Positions 22,250 to 33,050 of a stretch of DNA of 64,000 bases are shown one piece after another. The position numbers were made by a program, and so were the translations under genes. Each line of letters begins with the position of its first letter. The first letter of the stretch is position 1. This DNA comes from Todiramphus chloris collaris (Eukaryota > Chordata > Aves > Coraciiformes > Alcedinidae): NCBI GenBank assembly GCA_025345505.1, contig JANVCC010000021.1, positions 27,720,919 to 27,784,918 on the forward strand. The letters are read 5' to 3'. Below the pieces are notes generated by a model. It was given only the letters and a program-made list of their open reading frames with translations. It was not told the DNA's origin and made no database searches.

Positions 22250-23960
22250 CAACAAACATAAGTGATGAACTTCAGCGTGTAAAAAAGAAAGTTTTAGCCA
22301 GATGTAAATTGGTAGGTTAGACTCAGTTATGTTCCAGTTAAAATCAAATAGACATTTTGCCATGTAACTTTGTGAGCTCTCCAGTACAAAATGCTTTTGA
22401 CTGACGTGTTACTAAAGCCCATAGGGATCACTGTGATATTAGTGATTCTATATGTATTTTACATTGTGCATGAAATTATGGGATAGGGACAGCCATAAGA
22501 TGGCAAAGTATGTCAGAATTCATAGTCTTTTATGTGTTCTTGGACAAATGCAATTGTTATTTTATGTCTGTTTCAATTTGAAGAAATGAAGTAAAGGAAA
22601 AAATCAACAGCCAGAAATAGCTGCAACTACGCAATGGAAACACTTGGTTTAGTTTTTGTGATGGATGTAAGTGAAGATAAAACAAGTTTTAAGTTTTCTG
22701 TTGACTTTCAGTAACAGACAAATCAAATATCCGTAGTTGCATTTTTTAGTTGACTGCATTATGTAAAATGAAGATGTTTTTATTCTTCTTCATGAAAGCA
22801 AAACTATTATTTTTAAAGATGACAAAGCAGAAAATGTTTTTCTTCATTTTAAAAAGATCATTCACTATAAAAAAATAGTGAAAGGTTAGAAATGCCTTAT
22901 CATGATACAAAATCTATTTTAATGAGAAAGTACTCGAACATGTGTTATTAATTGCAAAAATGGCAGGACTTTTGATAGAATAAGCAGAGGTAAATTATGC
23001 AAAAATGCATCATCATGCATTTGTGGTTATGTATAGATATCTTCTGTACAGGGATGACATGGAGGTGCTAAAGCAGCCCTCACAAGCCACTTTGTACTTG
23101 AGTCAGCATGTGTAGGTTTGCTTTTAAGCTGAGGGGATTGTTCTGTCAAATAGCCCCATGTTAGATACTGCATTCAAACCGACTTTTTCAAAACTGTTTC
23201 TGGTGGAAACAGCAACTCTGATAATTTCTCTAGAGGGGAAAACAGGTCTAAGCTTATTGTGCAAAAACTGATCTGTAGTGGAACAGGTAGTCGATGTAGT
23301 TTAAAGAACTGGAGGGGTTGTTTATGTTATTTTCTTAATTTTGTAATCTTCTGAGATATAAAGGGAAAAAAAAAATCTCATTTAACTCCTTTCTTCATAA
23401 AACAGATTTCATTAGAAGTTAGGATCACCTCATAGTCAGAAGTGAATTAAAGACATCTCAAAGCAAAAGTAATCATGTGTTTACACATGCAGTTCACTCA
23501 TCTAGCCCTTATGAAAAGAGGTGGTGTAGTTGCCCACAGGTTCCTAACCATTCCTTACCATTACAACAAACACAAATTGAGTCCTCTAGTTCCCACCGTC
23601 CTCTCCTGCTTCAGGTGTACTTCAATAATTTTGCCTGCACTGTAGCTACTGCAGGTACATGGGCTGGGCTGCATGCCAGAGCAAGCACTGTGGCCAGTTC
23701 TGCAGATGGGCCAGCAGATGTGCAGAGCAGGGGTGTCTCTGGACACCAACACGTGAGAAGGCAGGTTGAGGTAGGCTGCTATCAGCTAAGTTCCGTTGCC
23801 CATGGAGAAATCTGGGAATGTACAAGCATGAAGATCACACATGAGTGTCTGAGGAGCTGAAAGTTGGATCTTCCTGCTTTGGGGAACACTCTGTGCATGG
23901 AAAAGTTTCCAGTCATGGCAAGTCCTCACCACCTCACTTAGTTGGCACGAGTCTGAGAAC
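22250..23960. other. unique sequence, nothing recognised
   Basis: No exon or repeat recognised. A short hairpin TTCACTAT/ATAGTGAA is at about 22861-22882. A 127-codon frame at 23477-23860 has no family resemblance. Confidence 0.5.
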
Positions 23961-24238
23961 TGCTCTTTGGATGTGTTTATGTGTGGGATATTAGTACACA
24001 TGGACAATCCAAACTATAACCCGTTGTCTGAAGGGTAACAAGATGGAGATCGACCGAAGGACAGTAGGTGGTGTGCGTGTCAGGAAAGGGAAGCAGGGCA
24101 ACACAGTTATGGGTATGGAAAGCTATCGCAATAGACTGATTGCTGCCTGACCGCCTGCAGGGAACCAATCAAGAAAGGACACGTGGACACTTACAACCAA
24201 TCGTGATCTGTTTACGGGCACATGGCTAGTTGCCTGAG

Positions 24239-24248
24239 CTATATAAAC
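24239..24248 (+). promoter_or_regulatory. TATA box of the alpharetrovirus-like LTR
   Basis: CTATATAAAC, preceded by two CCAAT-type boxes and followed 15 bases later by AATAAA. The arrangement is that of a short retroviral U3-R promoter. Confidence 0.65.
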
Positions 24249-24262
24249 TGGGCATGCATTGC

Positions 24263-24268
24263 AATAAA
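24263..24268 (+). promoter_or_regulatory. AATAAA signal of the alpharetrovirus-like LTR
   Basis: Canonical polyadenylation hexamer close downstream of the TATA box, implying an R region of only about 20 bases. Confidence 0.6.
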
Positions 24269-24338
24269 GAGTCGTCATTGTTTACTTTGATCACATTGGT
24301 CGTGTGTGGCATCCATTATTCCTCTGCATTCATGCTCT

Positions 24339-27300
24339 ACTGGAACTGGATTTCTCTGGTGTATTGGAATGGGCAGAAACAAAATTAAATGTGTCTACCA
24401 ACTTGTATGGGAGTTGGCAGGGCTTTTGCTTTTCTGAGCACCTCGTACCTGAAAGAACACTGTCAGAAGACAGGTAGTCACATCACCTTTGAGTTTCCCT
24501 ATTCTGTTCATAATAATCTAACAGACCACAGCCTCCCCTAGCCTCTTGCCTTAGGAATCGGGATAGGACTTCCTGTTAAGTGGAGAAAGTGTCTTTTATA
24601 CAATGTGAGTATCCGCCACTGGGAGAAATCTATAATTAGGATATCCACTTATGGACGTTTTCCAAATACATCTAAACAGTTATGCCAATTACTGACATAA
24701 TTGTAAATGAATCAGAATAAGCATCAGCAAGTGAATCAAACTGGAAGCTATACAGTTTGCCTTGCTAATTATATTGCTCATAAAATAGCTGACAAGAGAT
24801 GTCTGCTATCTGCTGACTGGGGAATGCAGGGGGTTCTTTATGCTAATATTGAACACTATTAATAAATAGGACATTTAAATAGAAAAATATAAATAGCGTC
24901 AGAGAGTGATAGAGAGTGGTTATTTTAACATCTAGAACATTCCCATTCTACCAGATTTGGAAACCAGGCGTCGGTGGGAACACCTTTGCAGTATGTTAGC
25001 AGAAAATGCATATGCTTTTCTCCTTTAGTTCAAACTCTCTAAATCTAGTTTCAAACATCTTTTTCATTTAGGCTTTCAGCTACAAACAAAAGCAAGTTTC
25101 GGCGTGACAGGCTGAAGAAATAGAAATCCAGGCCTTTATTGGCAATTTCTTTGTGCCCAGTTAAAATAAGGAGGTTGCTGAGATCTCTAATTTTACACTC
25201 CTCCCCTCCTTAGAGTATTTGACCCTTTTTATTGATTCTGGAAGCATAGATAAGTCTTTTAAGCAGCTATTTGCCATGGAGTTTTGCTACTGTCATTTGC
25301 AAAGAAACTCACAAGAAACACACAATATTGACAGCTAATATCAGATTGATGTCATAATCATCAGAATAACCTTCATTTTGCAGTTGACCCTTTTCAATGG
25401 TGCTAATAGTTGACTAATATAATGAGCTGTGCCTGCTCCCCCACCACCAGCTGGTTCAGTCCCACACAAGATGACAGCAAAGGCTGGTGAGGGGGAAGCA
25501 GCAGAGAGGAAGCGGAGACTAAAGCTCCTGCTGCCTCTTTGGCATTGCTTGCTTTGCTGTGCAGCTCAGCAGTAGCAGAAGTGCCTCACAGATGCCTCTT
25601 CAATCAGCTATGCAAGTATTGATGTGTCCTCTCCGCTCCCAGGAGTCAGGGAAATCAGCACACCTGTAACCCCTAGTAGCAAACTTTTAGATCAAGTAAG
25701 AAGCTTGTTAGCAGCAATAAGGAGTGCCAGGCTCATCGTTATCTCTTTTGTCTTCTGTACTCTGCTTCTTCTCAAAAAATCTGGGATTATGGCATGCACA
25801 GAGTGAGAGCAGAAGTAGAAGCAGCCACATCTCTATGGATGGCTGCAAACTTTTGCTGATTCAGAGCAGGGAAAAGCCAAACCTGCAAAAGTGTGGGGTA
25901 GAAGACAGTTTAAAGTTCAGTTTAATCATTAGAATTATCCAGAAAAAAAAAAAAAAATCTGGCCATTGGCTTTTTCAGATTTGAAAGAATAAGAAAGATT
26001 GAGAAAGTTAAAGAGGAAAAATGAGGTTCAAATGAACTTGTTTTCCTTACTAACAATACATACAAAAGTAAACAGAATGAAATTCTGTTCTTACTTTCTG
26101 TGATCTGTTTCAGATGGCTCACAAACACTGAATACAGGGGGATGATTGTTACTATTATTTACCTGTTAAGGATTATGTGCACTTAGTGCTTTTCACCCAG
26201 ATCTGTACTCCAACATTGGCATTTCCAATAGTGTGAAATTTTTCTTGAAGAGTTTGCTGTGCAATCAGATAAAGTAGAGAAAAAACCTAGCACCTGAGAA
26301 TCCTTGTATTAGATCTCTCAGGCATACTTATGTACAAGAACCATCCAATAAACAAAGTCTCCCTCATCTTGACTTTTTATACAACCATTTTCTTCTTTTT
26401 TGAATTGAAATCTCTCTTCAGCCTACTATCAGATTTCAGAAACACTCATGTTCTCCAGTATCATGCTTCAGAGAGTAAAATATCTCTAATCAAAGATTCT
26501 TATTCTTGCTTGTTTTCTTGTGCTGCTAAGGAAGCCAAGCTCTGCTCAGAGAAACATGCGTGCAAGGCATTTTGAGCAAAAAATGACCTATCTTAAAACT
26601 CTTGTCATTTTTGGCGTATCTGTTATGCTTATTGTTTAAACAATTGTGCACAGCTCCATAAACTTGATATATCCGTAATACCTGTGCTTTTGCAGAGCTT
26701 CTCCCTGCTCTGTGATACCTACTGCCTCTGATGTCCACATACCAGAGCGCTGTTCCTTGGAAGTTGCAAAGCAGGAGACAAAAAGAATCTACTTAGAGTT
26801 TAGGAGTTAGTGTCCTCAAAAAGAAAAAAAAAAAAAAAAAAAAAGAGAAAAAACAGAACTCAAACTCAGATAGAATGTCTGTGAAATACTTAATTTTGGA
26901 CAGCATCTTGGACCACAGAAACAGTGACAAAATACTTGTTCTAGTTGCAGTGAATCCTGCATTTCACTGGTCTTATATTGCTGATCAGAATGAAGATGTT
27001 CAGTAATAAAATTGTGACTACATGAATATTCTGATGTAGTCTGTCGTATAAACTATGACCTCCCAATGCTTAAAAGCTTTCACTCATCATTCTGAATAAA
27101 ATTAAGGAAGTTAAATGCTAGAGACAAAATGTTCTGCTACAGATGATTTGAAAGATGAGGATGGTGTGTAGCCAAGATGATATTTACAGAGTACCATTTG
27201 CCTTTTGTTAATGATGGTAATGCGTAAGAGTGGCTATCCATTATGATGTGATGCCTGTTGTGTGTTAGGTATTGCGTTACTGGGGCAACAGCATTTGAAA

Positions 27301-27430
27301 TCACCAGAAATGAGCTTGTAATTTGTTTATGGCTATCAAAAGTCAAGGAAATTTCATCTTCCTCTGCTGAAAAAGATCAGAGGAAAACGAAGTAGTTAGA
27401 AAAAAGTTGAAATAATAGTTCTAATGAAAA
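24339..27430. other. unique sequence, nothing recognised
   Basis: No gene recognised. A 21-A run occupies 26824-26844. The part at about 24640-25080 is AT-rich with few signs of mobile DNA and may be a conserved non-coding stretch; this is a guess. Confidence 0.45.
26824..26844 (+). repeat. A21 homopolymer
   Basis: Twenty-one consecutive A residues after AAG. No retroposed sequence was recognised before it. Confidence 0.85.
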
Positions 27431-27439
27431 ATTGATTGA

Positions 27440-28080
27440 ATAAAGCATTAGCAAGACAATGAAGGAGTTTCCAGGGGATAAGTTGAAGATAATGGAGAGG
27501 CTTTTGAAGAAAAGAAAAAAATGTTGAGGGAAAATTTAGAGTGATAAAGGCTGGTGTGTGTGCAAAACCCAAAATAAACAACTGTAGAGAGAAAGAAGTA
27601 TAGAAAAGAGAGCTGAACAGAAGAAGAATATGAAGTGTCACTGAATGGAAAAAGGGACTGTGAATGTCTCAGTGAAGGAAAGGGTGCAGAACTGAGGACA
27701 AAGGAAAGAAACATATTGGGATTTCTGGAAAGAGAATATAAGAGGAAATTAGAAGTGTCAGATGGAATAGGAAAGAAACAGGGGAAATCAAGTGTGAATG
27801 CTGCTTGGAAGAATTCTGACAGGGTGAGTGCTTGGGGAGATGGGGTATTTCTGAAGGGATGTTTTTTAGGAAATAGCAATTCTGAGATAATGTAAGGAAG
27901 TAAAGGAGGAATATTGAAGAAATACATCATCATCAGCTGATTCTTCCACTTCTTATCCTTTCTTCCTGCTACTTATCATCATTTTCAGTTCAAGATCCTT
28001 TCACCACTACCTCTCATATGCTTCCCTTCTTCTTTGTAAATTACCAACAATCTTCTCTCTTCCCACCAGCCTTCTTCCTC
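27440..28080. repeat. purine tract switching to pyrimidine tract
   Basis: From about 27440 to 27930 the plus strand is strongly enriched in A and G (many GAAG, GGAAA and AAGAAAG words). From about 27940 to 28080 it becomes enriched in C and T (CTTCC, TCTTC words). The skew removes stop codons from the minus strand and produces a 161-codon frame (27448-27933) rich in Phe, Ser, Pro and Leu, which I regard as an artefact of composition. Confidence 0.65.
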
Positions 28081-28211
28081 AGTTCCTGTCAGCTGAGGGG
28101 AACAGAGTTTGTCCAGTCCTTACAGGTTGTGCTGTGTCAAGAGTCAACACATTGCATCACTTCTTTGTACTGTCTCATGGAAAGGGACAGTGATATGCTC
28201 TGTTTTCAACA

Positions 28212-28258
28212 CCAGTCATATGTTCTGCCAGTCATATGCTCACCAGTCATATGCTCTG
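28212..28258 (+). repeat. 15-16-bp tandem repeat, three units
   Basis: CCAGTCATATG followed by TTCTG, CTCA or CTCTG begins at 28212, 28228 and 28243. Confidence 0.85.
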
Positions 28259-28445
28259 CCGTGAGCACCACCTGGCATTGTGGATTAGGAAGACAACCCA
28301 TGACCATCTTCTTCCTTACCAGCAGTTCAACCAAGGAGCTTCAGGGATTCCAGTTCTTTTCTCTCCAAAAGATTATGAGTTTTTGCTTGAGACAGGGATG
28401 ATAAAGAGGCCAAAAAAATCTGTTTCCACATCATTTCTTTTTTTT

Positions 28446-28463
28446 GGGGGGGGAGGGGGGGGG
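28446..28463 (+). repeat. G8-A-G9 run, quadruplex-capable
   Basis: Two G runs separated by one A, directly after a T-rich stretch. Seventeen G residues in 18 bases could fold as a G-quadruplex. Confidence 0.85.
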
Positions 28464-30584
28464 AATAAGATCCAGGCCTTCCCTAGGCAATCTTCTAGTG
28501 GGATATGAGGTGGAATGAGGAAAAAGCCTGGGAGAATCTCGGTTCCCAGAATTGAGCTCCACAAGCACTAAAGACCACAGAAAAAAGTGGAGGAGCACAA
28601 ACATAGTAAGACATGACTGGTGTGCAGGATGACAAAGCAATGTGTACAAAAACATAATAATAAAAATAGTTGGTGGAGAGAGAAAGAGGGAGACTAGCTT
28701 GGACAAAGCGAAAGAAGGAAAATAAAGGACCTCCCTTTGCAATGCTTCCTGTAGAGAAGCCTCTTGTTCCCATGCACAGCCAGGGTCTCCAGCCTCTTGC
28801 CTTCCATGCTCCCTTTGCACTGTCTACCCACCATATTGCTTCCCACCACTCGCAGTAAATGGTGAAAACAAGCAGCCAGAATAGTCATCACAGCAACTTG
28901 CAGTACTACTCTCTTCAAGAGCTTTCTCCATAACTCTGTCTCAGAGAGACTAGAAAATAAAGCAACATTCAGATTATAATAAACATCATTCACTTTATTC
29001 TGCACACAGCTAAAATGCAAAAAGCTGAAGTAAGAGCTTTGACAGTGAAAAAAACACTTTCTCCTGCACTGTCACTGCATTCCTGCTGGAGAAAAAAGAC
29101 CTGTAGCTTCTCCTCCTAATTCCTACAATTGTACCCTGTGATCCTAGAGCCTTCACAACATATAATATGTGAACTGCAATGCAAAAAATTTCTTACTTTG
29201 CCCCATTTGCCATTTCAATTTACTGACATCTTCTGCTTAAGGCTCTTTTACTTCACTTTTACATATCTATGGTTAATATTTGGAGATAAAAATAAATATA
29301 TCAAGCATATGCTAGTAGTAAAGGAACAAAGATTGCAGATTTTCACTGTATATACACAAAGAGAAGGAAATACATTTTACTCAATGGATTTCCAATATAG
29401 CAGTTAGAGACAGGCTGGTAGAAACAATACCATACACAACTGAAACCCACAGATTTTTACTTTTATCTATTTGTCTTCTGTCAGTGAAAGTAAATTGCTA
29501 GTGGCTTCAGCTGAACTGGACATTTCATGCAATGTTTCTGAAAGATGTGGAAAAAGAATCCTGAAACAAGCTAACCAAATAACCAGAGTCAAAACAGAGC
29601 GCACAGACAACTGAGAGTATTTTTAAAATCCTCACCACAGCCTAAATTCCATTAGCATGAGACTTGGAAGGACACATCTGTTATTCTTTAAGGAACTAAA
29701 GCAGTTGGCTGGCCTCCTAGCTCTTGAACAAAGTGTTCAGGGTTTACATGACAACACTGTGCTGCATATAACGAATCTGCTTAATTCAAATTATTTTTCT
29801 AAAGGAGAAAAAGAAAGGAAGGAGTAATGATTAGGAAGCATCTGTGACGGATCTTCTATACCTTGGGGTTTTTTGAAAAAATCTTCCTTCATACATTGAT
29901 TCATCTATCATCTGGAGTTATTAAAAGCAGCACAAGTGTGGAAGCATTCTAGATAAAAAGTGCAATGTCTGGAGATTAGTCTACCTTCCTGTTTTACTGT
30001 CTTGTATAAAAACGGAGAGTTTACAGAACACGTGTAAAGAAAGCTCTGTTTGAGTTCAGATTATTCTCAACAATCTGATTCAAAATATTGGACAGCCTTT
30101 TCTTAACTATCTTTCTGTTCAATTGCAAGTGCATATTGAAAAGGAGAATGCAGAAATCTGAACATGTGACTTTGGTCTAAAAATCTGAGTCTAAATATTT
30201 CATAAAATCCAGATTTGGTGGGGGGAAGAATTGGAGAAGCAAAGGGTGGAATATAAACTAAGGGAGTACTATTATTTATAGAGACAAAACAAGGAGTAAG
30301 TGAAAACATACGCACTTGAAGATATCCATGAAGTACTGTACCAAGAAAACCAGAGAAATAATTTATAGATAGAGAAGAGTTCTTGTTGACTCTTTAGGTG
30401 AAGTAATTAATATATTCATGTCTAAGTGGCTTCAAAACTCAGACTGAGATAGGGGCAATGGACATATATGTGTACATACACAATTACACAATATACAGAG
30501 GTGCAGTGAGTTAGTAAAGTATGAAAAATAGCAAGAAATATTTATAAGAAATACACAGAGAAAAGGTTTAGTGATTAGGTGATG

Positions 30585-30765
30585 TGTCTTAAACTCTACC
30601 ACAGCTAAACACCATGCAGCTGCTTGTTCACTGTTTCTTCCTGCTGTGGGATGGGAAGGAGAGTCAGGAGGAAAAAAAAGGTGAAACCGCATGGATTCAG
30701 GTAAGGACAGCTTAATGAAACAACACAAAGAGAGAAGAAGACAACAGCAATGGCAGTAGTAATTA
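30585..30765 (-). mobile_element. LTR fragment, same family as 39341-39848
   Basis: It shares in order TAAACACCATGCAGCTGCTTG, CTGTGGGATGGGAAGGAGAG, a GGAAAAAAAAGGTGAA segment and a GGACAGCTTAATGAAACAAC segment with the left end of the LTR at 39341. The sense strand is minus. Only the 3' part of the LTR remains, and no target duplication is visible. Confidence 0.75.
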
Positions 30766-32380
30766 ACCTGAACAGAACCAAATACAGGAGTAGACTTTAT
30801 CCACTGCACTCAAAAACCTTCAGTACCCAAGCTTTGCAGTATCTTCATAGCCAATGAAACCTATAAATGCAAAATATAAAGGCCAAATGGGAAAACAGTC
30901 ATAGAAACTGTCCTGAGTTTTCATGCAAAACCTGACTTGAATCCTCTAATCCTTAAAACCACTTTCATGAACTCTTTATGAAGCATAGTATTTCCATGGC
31001 TGTGCATTATTAGTTGATGGAGTTTGTAGGCAAAGCAAATCTACAGAGACAAACTGAAACTTTGAATGTTTGTGGGTTTCTTTTTCTTTAGTTTTTAACT
31101 GTTGTACAACTACTGAAGAGAGGACGTTCCTGTTTCTAAAGGCTCCTCTTCACATTTGTCTTCGTTTTTCTCTCAGAGGAGAGGAGAGGAGAGGAGAGAA
31201 GAGAAAATGAGCTGTTCCCAGCGTTACTTTAAGAGAAGGGCAGCATAGCTTTTGTGAGACATGGAAATGCCTAGAGTGACCTGTCTGAGGCACTCTTTAC
31301 AGGAGATTGTCTTTGTGTCTGGACACCCTTTGTCTAGGGTGGATATCTGTATTGATTTTTTTTTTTTTTTTTTTTTTTTTTCTTTTTTGTTTTCTTTTTT
31401 TATGGTTTTGCTTCCTTCATTCAAAAGAACGAGAAAAAACCACAAGAATGTTTTTCTCTGGCCAGCCAAGTTCCAGATGCCTCATAATGCTGGTCACGGA
31501 ATTAGTTCAAATACTACTTCAAGTAAAACCCTCCATTTATAAAAAAGCACTATAATCATACAGTTAGGAACATATGTTTAAACTGCCTTCATCCTTTTGA
31601 AGCAGAACAAAAGCCAAATGAAAAGTTTCAAGGGAGATTACACCATTTTGAATGGAGACACCAACAAGTTCTTTTCACAAGGTAAGAAGCCTGTGATTTA
31701 AGGCTGAAAATTAAAATAGATATGCTATGGAAAAAAGAGATTTCAGCATGTATGGACTTAAGGATGATTGCCAGGAGATCCCTTCAGTTTATGCCAACTC
31801 TGTCAGTGATTTGCTCTACAATGTGAAATTAAGGATAAAGTTTCTAGGAACAAACAATTTGCAGTAGGCTAAATGAGGTTGAAAAAATTGGGCAAACTTG
31901 CAGGCCGTTCAAGCCTTTCAGTCACTTAATATCTCTGTCCTACTTTTGTCTGTCACTTAATACACAAACTGACCCAACTTAATACACTGTCTGATCCATC
32001 TGAGTTCTGCTTCTGAGAAATACAATCATGTTTCAGTGCTCTTGGGAAACACTTCGGCACCAGTTTAGCAGGGGTAAAAATATGTCAGGATTCATACTTA
32101 ACTACTGATTCTGGTCCAAGGAATTGTGGTCCCATACTCAGAGTACTTCTATGCATTGGAGTATTCAAGCTATTATTTCAGGCTGCAGCCTTAACATGGC
32201 ACAGATGTAAGCCTGCCTTTAAAGCCACAAATCTGCCCAGGCAGTTACAGTCAGTAGCATTCACTTTCTAGATCATTTGTCTGCACAATACACAAGCTAT
32301 TACCCCTGTATGGCAGGGGAAAAGTGAATAAATAGCACGGATTTCATTTCACCTCTTACTTTCAAAACTGGAAGAATAGA
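30766..32380. other. unique sequence with a GAGGA stretch and a T run
   Basis: No gene recognised. GAGGA repeats lie at about 31175-31205 and a T26 run at 31356-31381. Open frames crossing the T run are artefacts of poly-Phe and poly-Lys. Confidence 0.5.
31356..31381 (+). repeat. T26 homopolymer
   Basis: Twenty-six T residues followed by further T-rich sequence (CTTTTTTGTTTTC). Confidence 0.85.
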
Positions 32381-33050
32381 AAGCAGCATATAGGGAAAGC
32401 TTGAGAATCTTTAAATCATTTCATTGCATTGTACTACACAGGAGATGTTACTGTTTAGGAGGGGATGAGTAAGCACTTGCTCAAAATACAAAGTGATTGC
32501 CCTTCGAGGTCAGCAAACCTGGTGGTAGTGCACAGTGTAACTACTTGCCAAAGAGTAGAAAGAGAATGAATCAAATACCATCAATGTATTTTTCACCTTC
32601 AAACACATCTTCTGAGCCTCATGGAGGAATAGAAATAGTGCAGCTGAGGACAAAATAGCACCAGCCTAATAATACGTCCTCTCTTGCATTTGCTTCCTCC
32701 ATCTGCTTACATTTCCTGGGTCACAAGTTCATCTCAGCAATGTTTAGGTGAACAGTCTGCATTAACATGTAAATGTTGACCTCATGTGAAGCAAAAATTC
32801 CTCTCTGTTAGCATGACATGAACTGTGCCTTGTCCTTTTTTCTCAACAGAAGAGGGAGAGGAGGCTGTGTGAAAAGAGCCACTAATTAGAGGAGAGCTCA
32901 TCCCCTCATCCTCAAGCCTATAGATTGTTGCATAGACTGACTGTGCTGTCTTGATATCACGTTAGTATGCTACCATGAAAAAGCAGGCTGACTTGCGTGG
33001 CTTCCCTTTTCGAGAGAGTCTATTCTCCCATTCTTTAAAAGAAATTTTGA
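32381..33050 (+). repeat. direct duplication, copy 1 (unclassified)
   Basis: About 540 bases of this stretch recur, in the same orientation and order, at 38283-38834. By eye about 12 differences occur in the first 340 aligned bases, so identity is near 96 percent. This copy carries 127 bases (about 32821-32947) absent from copy 2, with TG at each end of the gap. It holds no LTR, CR1 or open frame that I can recognise. It may be a local segmental duplication, or two members of a repeat family I do not know. Confidence 0.9.

Larger units (their letters stand above)
23961..24338 (+). mobile_element. solo LTR with alpharetrovirus-like layout (about 23967-24332)
   Basis: A compact LTR-like unit: two ACCAATC boxes (near 24166 and 24196), a CTATATAAAC TATA box (24239-24248), AATAAA only 20 bases further on (24263-24268), then a GATCACATTGGTCGTGTG segment and a 3' end at CATTCA. 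This spacing, with a very short R region, is the layout of alpharetrovirus-related avian LTRs. TGCTCT occurs at 23961-23966 and 24333-24338, which would be a 6-bp target duplication as that group makes. The left end would then read TTGG rather than TG, so the left boundary is less sure. No viral genes flank it. Confidence 0.65.
28081..30584. other. unique sequence with small repeats
   Basis: No gene recognised. It holds a CAGTCATATG tandem repeat (28212-28258) and a G8AG9 run (28446-28463). Overlapping minus-strand frames near 28431-29020 have no recognisable product. Confidence 0.5.

Noticed and set aside
27448..27933. 161-codon minus-strand open frame
   Set aside because: Rich in Phe, Ser, Pro and Leu because the plus strand is a purine tract. 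No domain, signal or family resemblance beyond composition.
28431..28820. 129-codon minus-strand frame
   Set aside because: Runs out of a C-rich homopolymer region into a KKKK end. No recognisable product, and overlapping frames of similar length on the same strand.
30432..30809. 125-codon minus-strand frame
   Set aside because: It overlaps an LTR fragment and is explained by that and a hydrophobic composition bias.
31173..31205. GAGGA repeat as a CRISPR-like or satellite array
   Set aside because: Only a handful of pentamer units with no spacers; a simple purine microsatellite.
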